From assembly GCA_030698935.1 (NCBI GenBank), contig JAUYLR010000065.1, positions 1 through 12,421 of the forward strand: a stretch of DNA of 12,421 nucleotides, given 5' to 3'. The stretch is from a bacterium. GTDB lineage: Bacteria > Patescibacteriota > Minisyncoccia > Phycocordibacterales > UBA2100. Shown piece by piece: positions 6,654 through 12,421 of the stretch. The notes below the pieces were generated by a model that saw only the letters and a program-made list of their open reading frames with translations, did not search any database and was not told the DNA's origin. The translations under genes were made by a program, and so were the position numbers. Position 1 is the first letter of the stretch, and each line of letters opens with the position of its first letter.

Positions 6654-8111
6654 ATGAACGCACAGGCCCACGGAGGGACGTTTTCTGCGTTAGCTATTGC
6701 CGCCCTATTGCCTGTACTATTCTTTTCCTTTGCCTCGGCGGAATCGCTTTCACCCTGCCCGTATTCATGGGATAAGAATCTCAAAGTCGGAAGTTCGGGT
6801 CCGGATGTGTTAGCGCTCCAGAAATTATTAAACACGTTTCCGGACACGCTGATAGCCGATGCGGGAGCGGGTTCTCCCGGCAATGAAAGTAATTTCTTGG
6901 GAGCAAAAACAAAACAGGCAATCATAAAATTCCAAGAGAAGTATGCGTCCGAGATATTGGTGCCGAACGGTCTTGCAAAAGGCACCGGCACAGTCGGGCC
7001 TTCTACGCGCGCGAAATTAAACGACTTGTGCAAAGAGACGGTCTCGCAAACATCGTCCGAACAGAAAGACGAGAGCGCGGCAAACGCTCCCGTGGCGGCT
7101 CCGCAAGCAGATATGATAACAATACGCGACCCCGGCCAGCCGACATCCTTGATAGCTCCCGCGAGCGCCACGCCGTTATTCCTGACCTTCGATTTATCTG
7201 CGGGAAGCGGGGATATCATTGTAAAAGAGATAACAATAGAGCGCGTCGGCCTCGGCGCAGATGCCGCCTTCGGAAGCTTCGGGCTTTACGATGAGGATGG
7301 CTTGCAGATAGGAAATGTCGTATCTCTCAACGCAATCCACAGGGCAGTTTTTAGGACTCCATTCAAAATTCAGGCAGGCGAGACGCGGAATTTTGAGATA
7401 TATGCGAACATGCAGACCGATTTATCTTCGTACGATTCTCAAATACCAGCCATTCAAATTTCAAGTATCGTCGCTTCCTCTCCCGTGGAGGGGGTCTTGC
7501 CGTTGCGCGGAACGACGCAGAAAATAAACAGCACTCTTGTCGTCGGCGGAGCAACGGCAACTTTGTCGCAGTTTGACCCGGCCAGCGCGACCACGCGCTA
7601 CGTCAACGACAAAGAAATCAAATTTTCGGGCATAAGGATAAGCGCCAACTCTCCGGAAGACATAACCTTAGCCAATATAGTCTGGACGCAATCCGGCAGC
7701 GCGGGAAGCGCAGATTTTGCAAATATTGCAACTGTAGTTAATGACGTGTCATATCCCGCAATTATGAGCCCTTATTCCAACAAGGAGTACGTTTCATTTT
7801 TCGAGCCGGGTATTGTCTTTAAAAAGGGAGAAACCATTGATGTCTATGTCAAGGGCGACCTGACCGTAACCGGCGCGGGCAGAACGGTGGAGTTCGACAT
7901 CAGGGATATAAACGACGAGGTCTCGCTTTCCGGAAATCAGTACGGTTTTGCGGTCTGGCTTTCACCCGCCGGAAACACAGATGTTGCCGGAGCGCATTCT
8001 GCGTTCTTGACAAGCGACGGGACAACGGACGGCACGACTGTCATGCCGTTCTTCTCGGGTTCTATAGTTACAATCAGCGGCGGCGCCGCCACCTCAATTG
8101 GCAAGAATTAA
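6654..8111 (+). CDS. Secreted peptidoglycan-binding protein with beta-rich surface repeats
   Basis: This 485-residue protein is probably anchored in the cell wall. A signal peptide occupies about 1-29, ending in the AXA site ASA before Glu30. A PG_binding_1-like helical domain follows at about 38-125, with the diagnostic LKVGSSGPDVLALQKLLN and, later, KTKQAIIKFQEKY and GTVGPSTRAKLNDLC. A polar linker (about 128-155, rich in Ser, Gln, Ala) leads to two beta-rich modules (about 165-290 and 310-480). Both share the pattern of strand-rich text, a Phe followed after a few residues by KxGETxxxxIYxx (QAGETRNFEIYANM versus KKGETIDVYVKGDL), and an ending like TLVVGGATATLS / SIVTISGGAATSI. The protein stops exactly after the second such ending. 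Similar modular proteins occur in Parcubacteria as putative S-layer or envelope proteins (general knowledge). Its own promoter lies directly upstream. It is convergent with dnaJ. Confidence 0.85.
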   Translation: MNAQAHGGTFSALAIAALLPVLFFSFASAESLSPCPYSWDKNLKVGSSGPDVLALQKLLNTFPDTLIADAGAGSPGNESNFLGAKTKQAIIKFQEKYASEILVPNGLAKGTGTVGPSTRAKLNDLCKETVSQTSSEQKDESAANAPVAAPQADMITIRDPGQPTSLIAPASATPLFLTFDLSAGSGDIIVKEITIERVGLGADAAFGSFGLYDEDGLQIGNVVSLNAIHRAVFRTPFKIQAGETRNFEIYANMQTDLSSYDSQIPAIQISSIVASSPVEGVLPLRGTTQKINSTLVVGGATATLSQFDPASATTRYVNDKEIKFSGIRISANSPEDITLANIVWTQSGSAGSADFANIATVVNDVSYPAIMSPYSNKEYVSFFEPGIVFKKGETIDVYVKGDLTVTGAGRTVEFDIRDINDEVSLSGNQYGFAVWLSPAGNTDVAGAHSAFLTSDGTTDGTTVMPFFSGSIVTISGGAATSIGKN

Positions 8112-8190
8112 TCCAATCAGTCGGATACATTACGGACTTCGCTATGGCTTGGCCCACGTATCACTACACCCTGTCCCCTAAAACCTAGTC
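8112..8190. other. Convergent gap between surface-protein gene and dnaJ, no terminator recognised
   Basis: This is a 79-base gap between two converging genes. No strong hairpin followed by a T-run is visible for either direction; only stems of about four base pairs can be drawn. TAGTCC occurs twice close to the dnaJ stop. Transcription may end by factor-dependent means or run into the opposing gene. Nothing else was recognised. Confidence 0.4.
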
Positions 8191-9264
8191 CTATAGTCCT
8201 TCCTTCCGCAGTTGCGCAATGAGTTCGTTCGCCGTGCGCGAGAGTTTTTTCGGGAATTGGATGTCAATCCGTACCAGCAGGTCTCCGCGCGACCCCCTGC
8301 CGTGCGGAACCCCCCGCTCGCGCACCCGTATGAGCTCCCCGTGCGCAATTCCCTGCGGGACGGTTACAGATACACCCCCGTCAAGCGTCTCAACCTTAAA
8401 TTCACCTCCCAAGAGCGCGTCGGTAAGTTTCAAATGAAGAACGGTCAGCAGATTATTTCCGTCCCGCGTAAACGATCTGTCGGCTTTAACGTGCAGTTTT
8501 ATATAGAGGTCGCCTGCGACACCGCCGGCGGCCGCTTCTCCCCTGCCCGGCATGCGAACCATCTCACCGTCGGATACTCCCGCGGGAATGACAACGTGCA
8601 CCTCCTCTTCCCGTTTTGCGACACCCTGCCCTTTGCACGTGTCGCACGGGTGTTCCGGAACCTCGCCGCGCCCCAAACAGGTGGGGCATGTGCGCGTGGT
8701 TGTGAAGTTGCCGAAGAATGTGTTGCGGGCTTCGCGAATTTCGCCCTTGCCGTTGCATGAAGCGCATGTGGTGCGCTTCGTACCCTTCTTGGCTCCTGTG
8801 CCGTCGCATCCTCCGCAGACGCTCATTTTGGCGATGAGCATTCTGCGCTCTGTGCCGAATATAGCCTCACGGAACGGCAGTTCAATATCAACGGAGATGT
8901 CGCGGCCGCGACTCCTGCCCGAAGCGCCACGGCCCCCTCCGCCGAAAAACTCGCCGAAAATGTCGCCGATATCAAATTCCTGCTCGTTGAATCCGCCGTG
9001 AGCGAAGTTGGAGAAATCGAATCCGCCGAACCCGCCGGCCTGTTGGCCTCCGCCGGCGAATGTCTTTCCGTATGTGTCGTACTCCGCCCGCCTCTTTTTG
9101 TCTGAAAGCACCGCGTACGCCTCGCTCGCCTCCTTGAACTTTTTTTCATCCCCTCCCTTTTTATCCGGATGGTATTTATGAGCGAGTTTTCTAAACGCGC
9201 TTTTTATTTCGTCTTCACTCGCGCTTTTCGTAACGCCGAGAATATTGTAATAATCCTTTGCCAT
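8191..9264 (-). CDS. dnaJ: Chaperone protein DnaJ (type I Hsp40)
   Basis: DnaJ delivers unfolded proteins to DnaK and stimulates its ATPase. It has 357 residues and full type I architecture: J-domain at 1-68 with the HPD tripeptide at 32-34, a Gly/Phe-rich region at about 70-118, and a zinc-binding domain with four CXXCXGXG repeats (CGGCDGTG, CASCNGKG, CPTCLGRG, CDTCKGQG) at about 150-214. The C-terminal substrate-binding domains follow (VVIPAGVSDGEMVRMPGRGE; TLDGGVSVTVPQGIAHGELIRV). The start ATG 9264 gives the standard MAKDYYNILGV opening; an 11-residue extension to 9297 would include the promoter and is rejected. A clear promoter lies just upstream. It lies downstream of grpE-dnaK on the same strand but is separated from them by a plus-strand gene, so it is transcribed on its own. 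Confidence 0.97.
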   Translation of the reverse strand: MAKDYYNILGVTKSASEDEIKSAFRKLAHKYHPDKKGGDEKKFKEASEAYAVLSDKKRRAEYDTYGKTFAGGGQQAGGFGGFDFSNFAHGGFNEQEFDIGDIFGEFFGGGGRGASGRSRGRDISVDIELPFREAIFGTERRMLIAKMSVCGGCDGTGAKKGTKRTTCASCNGKGEIREARNTFFGNFTTTRTCPTCLGRGEVPEHPCDTCKGQGVAKREEEVHVVIPAGVSDGEMVRMPGRGEAAAGGVAGDLYIKLHVKADRSFTRDGNNLLTVLHLKLTDALLGGEFKVETLDGGVSVTVPQGIAHGELIRVRERGVPHGRGSRGDLLVRIDIQFPKKLSRTANELIAQLRKEGL

Positions 9265-9273
9265 AGTCTGATG

Positions 9274-9302
9274 ATTATACGCCAGCATTTTTGGCAATGC
9301 AA
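9274..9302 (-). promoter_or_regulatory. Predicted dnaJ promoter (TTGCAT-17-TATAAT, nearly leaderless)
   Basis: On the minus strand TTGCAT (plus 9297-9302) and a perfect TATAAT (plus 9274-9279) are separated by exactly 17 bases, a near-ideal sigma70-type promoter. The ATG starts nine bases after TATAAT, so transcription would begin about two to four bases before it. The spacer overlaps a short inverted repeat, GCATT (9285-9289) with AATGC (9296-9300). No CIRCE element (HrcA site) was seen here. A loose stem, GGCAT (9312-9316) with ATGCC (9330-9334), lies further upstream. Confidence 0.7.
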
Positions 9303-9342
9303 AAAAGAAAAGGCATGAAATGAATTCCTATGCCAATGATAT

Positions 9343-9354
9343 ACGCCTAGGCGT
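9343..9354. repeat. Perfect 12-base palindrome ACGCCTAGGCGT in the promoter region of the PaaX-like gene
   Basis: ACGCCTAGGCGT is its own reverse complement and lies 20-31 bases before the ATG at 9374, just upstream of the -10-like TAGACT (9362-9367, six bases before the ATG). That is where a repressor operator would be expected. It also lies about 40 bases upstream of the dnaJ -35, in the shared divergent region. The same 12-mer recurs after the gene at 9948-9959. Confidence 0.75.
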
Positions 9355-9373
9355 TATATGTTAGACTATTCAT

Positions 9374-9935
9374 ATGCTCGTCAGTCGGCGCGGAAAAATA
9401 CTTGGCAGGGTCCTATCGACCATCGCAAACGCCGCGATTGCCATGGCGCGCCACCCCGGAAACACTTCGCTCAGCGCGTATAGGGCAATGCGCGAATTTG
9501 AAAAGCTTCAGGATATATCGGATAGACAATTGCGGAGCGTATCACGCTACATTGTCGCAAAGAAGTACATCTCTATTACAAGACGAGGAAACGCCGCAGA
9601 GATTGCACTTAGTGAATCAGGCAAAAAGATTATCGCGTGGCAAGCGCTTCTTGCGCTAAAGCCGCAAAAAACAAAAAGTATGGGATAAAAAATGGCGCGT
9701 TGTTATCTTTGATATACCAAATCAATTGAAAACCGCTCGTGATGGATTTGCCGCAATGCTGAAAAGATTGGATTTCACACACGTCCAGAAATCAGTCTTT
9801 ATTTCACCTTACCCGTGCGAGGAGGAACTCGAGGTTATCGCTGATTATTTCGGCATCGCGGATTGTATAGAAATTATCATTGCCGAACGTATATGGCACG
9901 AACGGAAATATAAATCCCACTTCGGATTAAAATGA
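9374..9935 (+). pseudogene. PaaX/Cas2-like winged-helix regulator, split by a one-base frameshift
   Basis: Read as one gene of about 186 codons, this is the CPR family with a PaaX-like N-terminal winged helix (frame 9374-9688: ARHPGNTSLSAYRAMREFEKLQ, ISDRQLRSVSRYIVAKKYISITRRGN) and a Cas2-like ferredoxin-fold C-terminus (stop at 9935: WDKKWRVVIFDIP, then LDFTHVQKSVFISPYPCEEELEVIADYFG). The halves are in different frames. The downstream frame is open upstream to KKQKVWDKKWRVV across 9666-9692. Removing one A from the six-A run at 9666-9671 joins them into KPQKQKVWDKKW, which fits the family linker. The downstream half alone has only a TTG (9726) start, inside the conserved domain. It could be a pseudogene, a sequencing error, or a product of slippage at the A-run. 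The Asp of FDIP corresponds to the Cas2 metal-site position, but no CRISPR array or other cas gene is near, so a CRISPR role is unlikely. Palindromes flank it on both sides. Confidence 0.72.
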
Positions 9936-9940
9936 TTATG

Positions 9941-9966
9941 ATAATTTACGCCTAGGCGTAAATTAT
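9941..9966. repeat. Perfect 26-base palindrome after the PaaX-like gene
   Basis: The left half is ATAATTTACGCCT and the right half is its exact reverse complement, so all 26 bases are symmetric. Its centre (9948-9959) is the same ACGCCTAGGCGT as at 9343-9354. It starts five bases after the gene's last base and lies in the 125-base gap between converging genes (dnaK ends at 10061 on the other strand). As RNA it could fold into an 11-base-pair stem with a CUAG loop on either strand. No T-run follows, so it is not a textbook terminator. Confidence 0.8.
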
Positions 9967-9974
9967 TGGTATGG

Positions 9975-9993
9975 TTTTGATTTCGGATCAAGG
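9975..9993. other. Short hairpin with TTCGG loop in the convergent gap
   Basis: TTGAT (9977-9981) and ATCAA (9987-9991) enclose TTCGG; two flanking T-G wobbles extend the stem to seven pairs in plus-strand RNA. It lies just after the 26-base palindrome. It could help end or stabilise the PaaX-like transcript, but no T-run follows and the signal is weak. Confidence 0.3.
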
Positions 9994-10060
9994 AGTGAAG
10001 CAATCAGACGCCTTGTTTAGACAGCTAATCAGCTCTTCATTTCGTTCCCCCACCTATCGT

Positions 10061-11953
10061 CTATGGGGTCTTAGGGGGTTCCTCCGGAGGTTTCTGTTCG
10101 CCTCCCTGCGGCGGCTCTTGCGGTGGAGGATTTTTCGCCATTGCCTCGCCGATTGCGCTCATCGCCGTTCCGAGCGCGTCGGTCGCCGATTTGATGGCGG
10201 CCGTGTCCGTGCCCGCGCGTGCCGTCTTCAGTGCATCAATTCTCACTTCTACATTCTTGCGGATATCCTCGCTTACCTTTTCGCCGTGTTCTTTCAGCGC
10301 TTTCTCCGCGGCGTAGTGGATTTGGTCTGCGGCGTTTTGCGCCTCAACGAGTTCTTTCTTTTGCTTGTCGGCATCGGCGTTAATATCGGCGTCTTTCCGC
10401 ATTTTTTCAACTTCGGCGTCAGTGAGCCCCGAACGTGCCTCAATGCGGATTGACTGCTCTTTTCCTGAAGCCTTATCTTTTGCAGTGACGCTCAAAATTC
10501 CGTTTGCATCTATATCAAACTTGACCTCCACCTGCGGTATCCCGCGGGGCGCCGGCGGAATGCCGTCCAAATTGAACCGTCCGAGCGACTTGTTATCACC
10601 CGCCATCGGTCTCTCGCCTTGCACGATATGGATTTCAACCGACGGCTGGTTATCCGATGCGGTGGAAAATACCTGCGAGCGCGATGTGGGGATGGTCGTA
10701 TTGCGCTCAATTATCTTTGTGGCGACTCCGCCCATGGTTTCAATTCCCATTGAAAGCGGAATCACGTCCAAAAGCAAGACGTCTTTGACGTCGCCTTGAA
10801 GGATTCCTCCTTGGATTGCCGCGCCGATGGCGACCACCTCGTCGGGATTCACCGTCATGTTCGGCTTCTTCTTGAAGAAATCCTCAACGGCCTTCTGAAG
10901 CGCGGGCATACGCGTTTGCCCGCCCACGAGAATGACTTCGTTCAAATCTCCCACCTTAAACGGAGAGGCGTCCATGGCGCGCTTTGTAATTGCCATCGCC
11001 TGTTGCACAAATTCGGCGGAAAGGTCTTCCAACTTTGCGCGCGACATTTTGACGAGCAGGTGTCGCGGACCCGATGAGTCAGAGGTGATGAACGGGATAT
11101 TTATTTCGGTTTCAAGGGCCGTTGAAAGCTCAATTTTTGCCTTCTCCGCGGCCTCGTCCAGCCGTTGGCGGGCGAGCGGGTCGTTCCTCACGTCTATACC
11201 CGACTCCTTTTTGAACTCATCGGCAATCCACGCCATGATTTTCTGGTCTATATCTTTTCCTCCAAGATGGCTGTCGCCGTCTGTTGAGCGCACCTCAATG
11301 ACGTCGTCACCAACCTCCAGAACAGAGATATCAAACGTGCCTCCCCCGAAGTCAAACACCACAATTTTCTCGTTCTTTTTTTTGTTGAACCCATATGCGA
11401 GCGCCGCTGCTGTCGGCTCATTTATTATGCGCTTCACATCCAGCCCCGCGATTTTACCCGCATCGCGCGTAGCCTGCCGCTGAGCGTCGTTGAAATACGC
11501 AGGGACCGTGATAACAGCCTCCGTAATTGTCTCACCGAGCTTCGCTTCGGCATCCTGCTTCAGCTTCTGAAGTATCATTGCGGATATTTCTTCAGGTCGG
11601 TACCATTTCGGCTCGTTTGACCCGCCCGGAGCCGCTCCCATGTGCACCTCAATGCCGCCACTTGAAGATTTTCTAACCTCAAATGGAACGGCTTTTCTGT
11701 CCTTATCAACTGCGGACTCATCATATGAGTGCCCAATGAAGCGTTTTATTTGGAATATTGTGTTTTTTGGATTTGTTACGGCTTGTCTCCTTGCCAAGAG
11801 TCCCACTAGCCGCTCTCCGGTTTTTGAAATTGCGACTACCGATGGCGTCGTTCGCGCGCCCTCTGCGTTCTCAATTATTTCCGGTTCTCCGCTTCGCACA
11901 ACGGCGACTGCGGAGTTTGTGGTTCCCAAGTCAATTCCAATTATTTTTCCCAT
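10061..11953 (-). CDS. dnaK: Chaperone protein DnaK (Hsp70)
   Basis: DnaK binds exposed hydrophobic segments of client proteins in an ATP-driven cycle with DnaJ and GrpE. It has 630 residues, normal for the family. The ATPase domain opens with [15 protein letters not shown] (5-19), has the catalytic lysine at 70 (FQIKRFIG), the phosphate-2 motif [10 protein letters not shown] (201-210), and later [14 protein letters not shown]. The substrate-binding beta domain includes [21 protein letters not shown] and the lid helices follow. A Gly/Ser-rich stretch at about 97-113 sits in the ATPase domain. The tail is proline-rich ([19 protein letters not shown] and a few more residues) instead of the acidic end of E. 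coli DnaK. The start ATG 11953 lies 11 bases after the grpE stop, without a Shine-Dalgarno sequence, so the two are probably one transcript. Confidence 0.98.
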   Translation of the reverse strand: MGKIIGIDLGTTNSAVAVVRSGEPEIIENAEGARTTPSVVAISKTGERLVGLLARRQAVTNPKNTIFQIKRFIGHSYDESAVDKDRKAVPFEVRKSSSGGIEVHMGAAPGGSNEPKWYRPEEISAMILQKLKQDAEAKLGETITEAVITVPAYFNDAQRQATRDAGKIAGLDVKRIINEPTAAALAYGFNKKKNEKIVVFDFGGGTFDISVLEVGDDVIEVRSTDGDSHLGGKDIDQKIMAWIADEFKKESGIDVRNDPLARQRLDEAAEKAKIELSTALETEINIPFITSDSSGPRHLLVKMSRAKLEDLSAEFVQQAMAITKRAMDASPFKVGDLNEVILVGGQTRMPALQKAVEDFFKKKPNMTVNPDEVVAIGAAIQGGILQGDVKDVLLLDVIPLSMGIETMGGVATKIIERNTTIPTSRSQVFSTASDNQPSVEIHIVQGERPMAGDNKSLGRFNLDGIPPAPRGIPQVEVKFDIDANGILSVTAKDKASGKEQSIRIEARSGLTDAEVEKMRKDADINADADKQKKELVEAQNAADQIHYAAEKALKEHGEKVSEDIRKNVEVRIDALKTARAGTDTAAIKSATDALGTAMSAIGEAMAKNPPPQEPPQGGEQKPPEEPPKTP

Positions 11954-11964
11954 GATGTTTTATT

Positions 11965-12421
11965 CTATTCTTTATGCGCGACAATCGCAACCCGTGCCGG
12001 CCGAATTATATTGCCCGGAGTACGATACCCGCGCCGCAAGACTTTTACAACACTGCCCGGTTTGCCATCCGCATCAACTTCCTGCACCGCCTCGTGCAAT
12101 ACCGGGTCAAAATCATCTCCGATTTCCGCGTAAGCGCTCACACCTTGATTGGAAAGTGCGGTAATAAGTTGTGAGCGCACGTTTTCCATTCCGGTCCGCC
12201 AGTTTGGGTCCATGCTTACCCATGCGTCGCTTGCGATTGCCATATCAAAACTATCCAGTGCGGGAATAATATCTTCAACAAGGGCGTCACGGGAGCGGTT
12301 GCCCGAACGTTCCGCCATTAGCACCGCATCCTTACGGGCGTTTATGGAGTCGGCCTTGCATCTCTGCCAACCCACGAGATATTCCTGTTTCTCTTCTTTA
12401 TACTTTTCCAATTCAGCCCGC
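11965..12421 (-). CDS. grpE: GrpE nucleotide exchange factor (partial, N-terminus beyond right edge)
   Basis: GrpE releases ADP from DnaK and resets the chaperone cycle. The visible 151 residues include the end of the long dimerisation helix (ELEKYKEEKQEYLVGWQRCKAD), the four-helix-bundle region (DIIPALDSFDMAI), and the beta domain that contacts DnaK, with DFDPVLHEAVQEVDADGKPGSVVKVLRRGYRTPGN as a continuous family block and the signature end IIRPARVAIV. The frame is open to the right edge, so the start lies outside; the TTG at 12411 is internal. It is directly upstream of dnaK on the same strand. Whether hrcA precedes it cannot be seen. Confidence 0.95.
   Translation of the reverse strand, partial: RAELEKYKEEKQEYLVGWQRCKADSINARKDAVLMAERSGNRSRDALVEDIIPALDSFDMAIASDAWVSMDPNWRTGMENVRSQLITALSNQGVSAYAEIGDDFDPVLHEAVQEVDADGKPGSVVKVLRRGYRTPGNIIRPARVAIVAHKE

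Noticed and set aside
6518..7219. Minus-strand open frame of 233 codons opposite the surface-protein gene
   Set aside because: It overlaps the signal peptide and peptidoglycan-binding domain in antisense and also the start of the membrane protein gene. Its translation shows no domain, while the plus-strand product has clear motifs.
9265..9373. CIRCE (HrcA) operator upstream of dnaJ
   Set aside because: No TTAGCACTC-N9-GAGTGCTAA-like inverted repeat was found; only stems of five or six base pairs are present.
9374..9966. CRISPR-Cas locus suggested by the Cas2-like fold
   Set aside because: There is no repeat-spacer array, no cas1 or other cas gene, and the protein has a PaaX-type winged helix in front of the Cas2-like part. 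The two palindromes are not CRISPR repeats.
9941..9966. Palindrome as an ordinary rho-independent terminator for both converging genes
   Set aside because: The stem is long, but no T-run follows on either strand, and the same core also lies in a promoter region at 9343-9354. A terminator role cannot be excluded but does not explain both copies.
9971..10453. Plus-strand open frame of 160 codons starting near the 26-base palindrome
   Set aside because: Most of it is antisense to the dnaK 3' end, and the Arg/Phe/Leu-rich translation is typical of a shadow frame.

Overview
The window reads as chromosomal DNA of a Patescibacteria (CPR) bacterium, probably of the Parcubacteria type. This is inferred from gene content and style: compact genes, an aspartyl-tRNA synthetase without its usual insertion domain, a secreted peptidoglycan-binding protein with a beta-rich surface tail, a PaaX/Cas2-like winged-helix protein, many short uncharacterised membrane proteins, and no clear Shine-Dalgarno sequence before any start inspected. 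TGA serves as a stop in three genes (aspS, trpS and the four-helix membrane protein), so the code is the standard bacterial one and not the UGA-glycine code of some CPR lineages. No tRNA, rRNA, CRISPR array or insertion sequence was recognised. No stretch of more than 300 bases lacks a gene; the largest gaps are 113, 109 and 125 bases.

Layout. Bases 1-3047 (minus strand) hold housekeeping genes: trpS, then aspS overlapping scpA (cut by the left edge). Bases 3079-6576 (minus strand) form a tight four-gene run read from the right: a four-helix membrane protein, a single-pass membrane protein with a cysteine-rich outer part, a soluble protein of unknown function, and a multi-pass histidine kinase with no partner response regulator in view. 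Spacings are 15, 2 and 4 bases, which suggests one transcript. Bases 6654-8111 (plus strand) encode the secreted peptidoglycan-binding surface protein, divergent from that run. Bases 8191-12421 carry the heat-shock chaperone genes grpE (cut by the right edge), dnaK and dnaJ, all on the minus strand.

The most unusual part is 9265-10060. A small plus-strand gene of the PaaX/Cas2-like family lies between dnaK and dnaJ, against the direction of the chaperone genes. A 12-base perfect palindrome (ACGCCTAGGCGT) lies in its promoter region, and the same 12-mer forms the centre of a 26-base perfect palindrome just after its stop codon. The gene is split by a one-base frameshift at a run of six A. An operator/autoregulation role, a mobile or selfish cassette, and a folding element are all possible; the sequence alone does not decide.

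Regulation. Several genes (trpS, the surface protein, dnaJ, the PaaX-like gene) have a -10-like hexamer 6 to 9 bases before the chosen ATG, which predicts leaderless or nearly leaderless mRNAs. DnaJ has the clearest case, TTGCAT-17-TATAAT.
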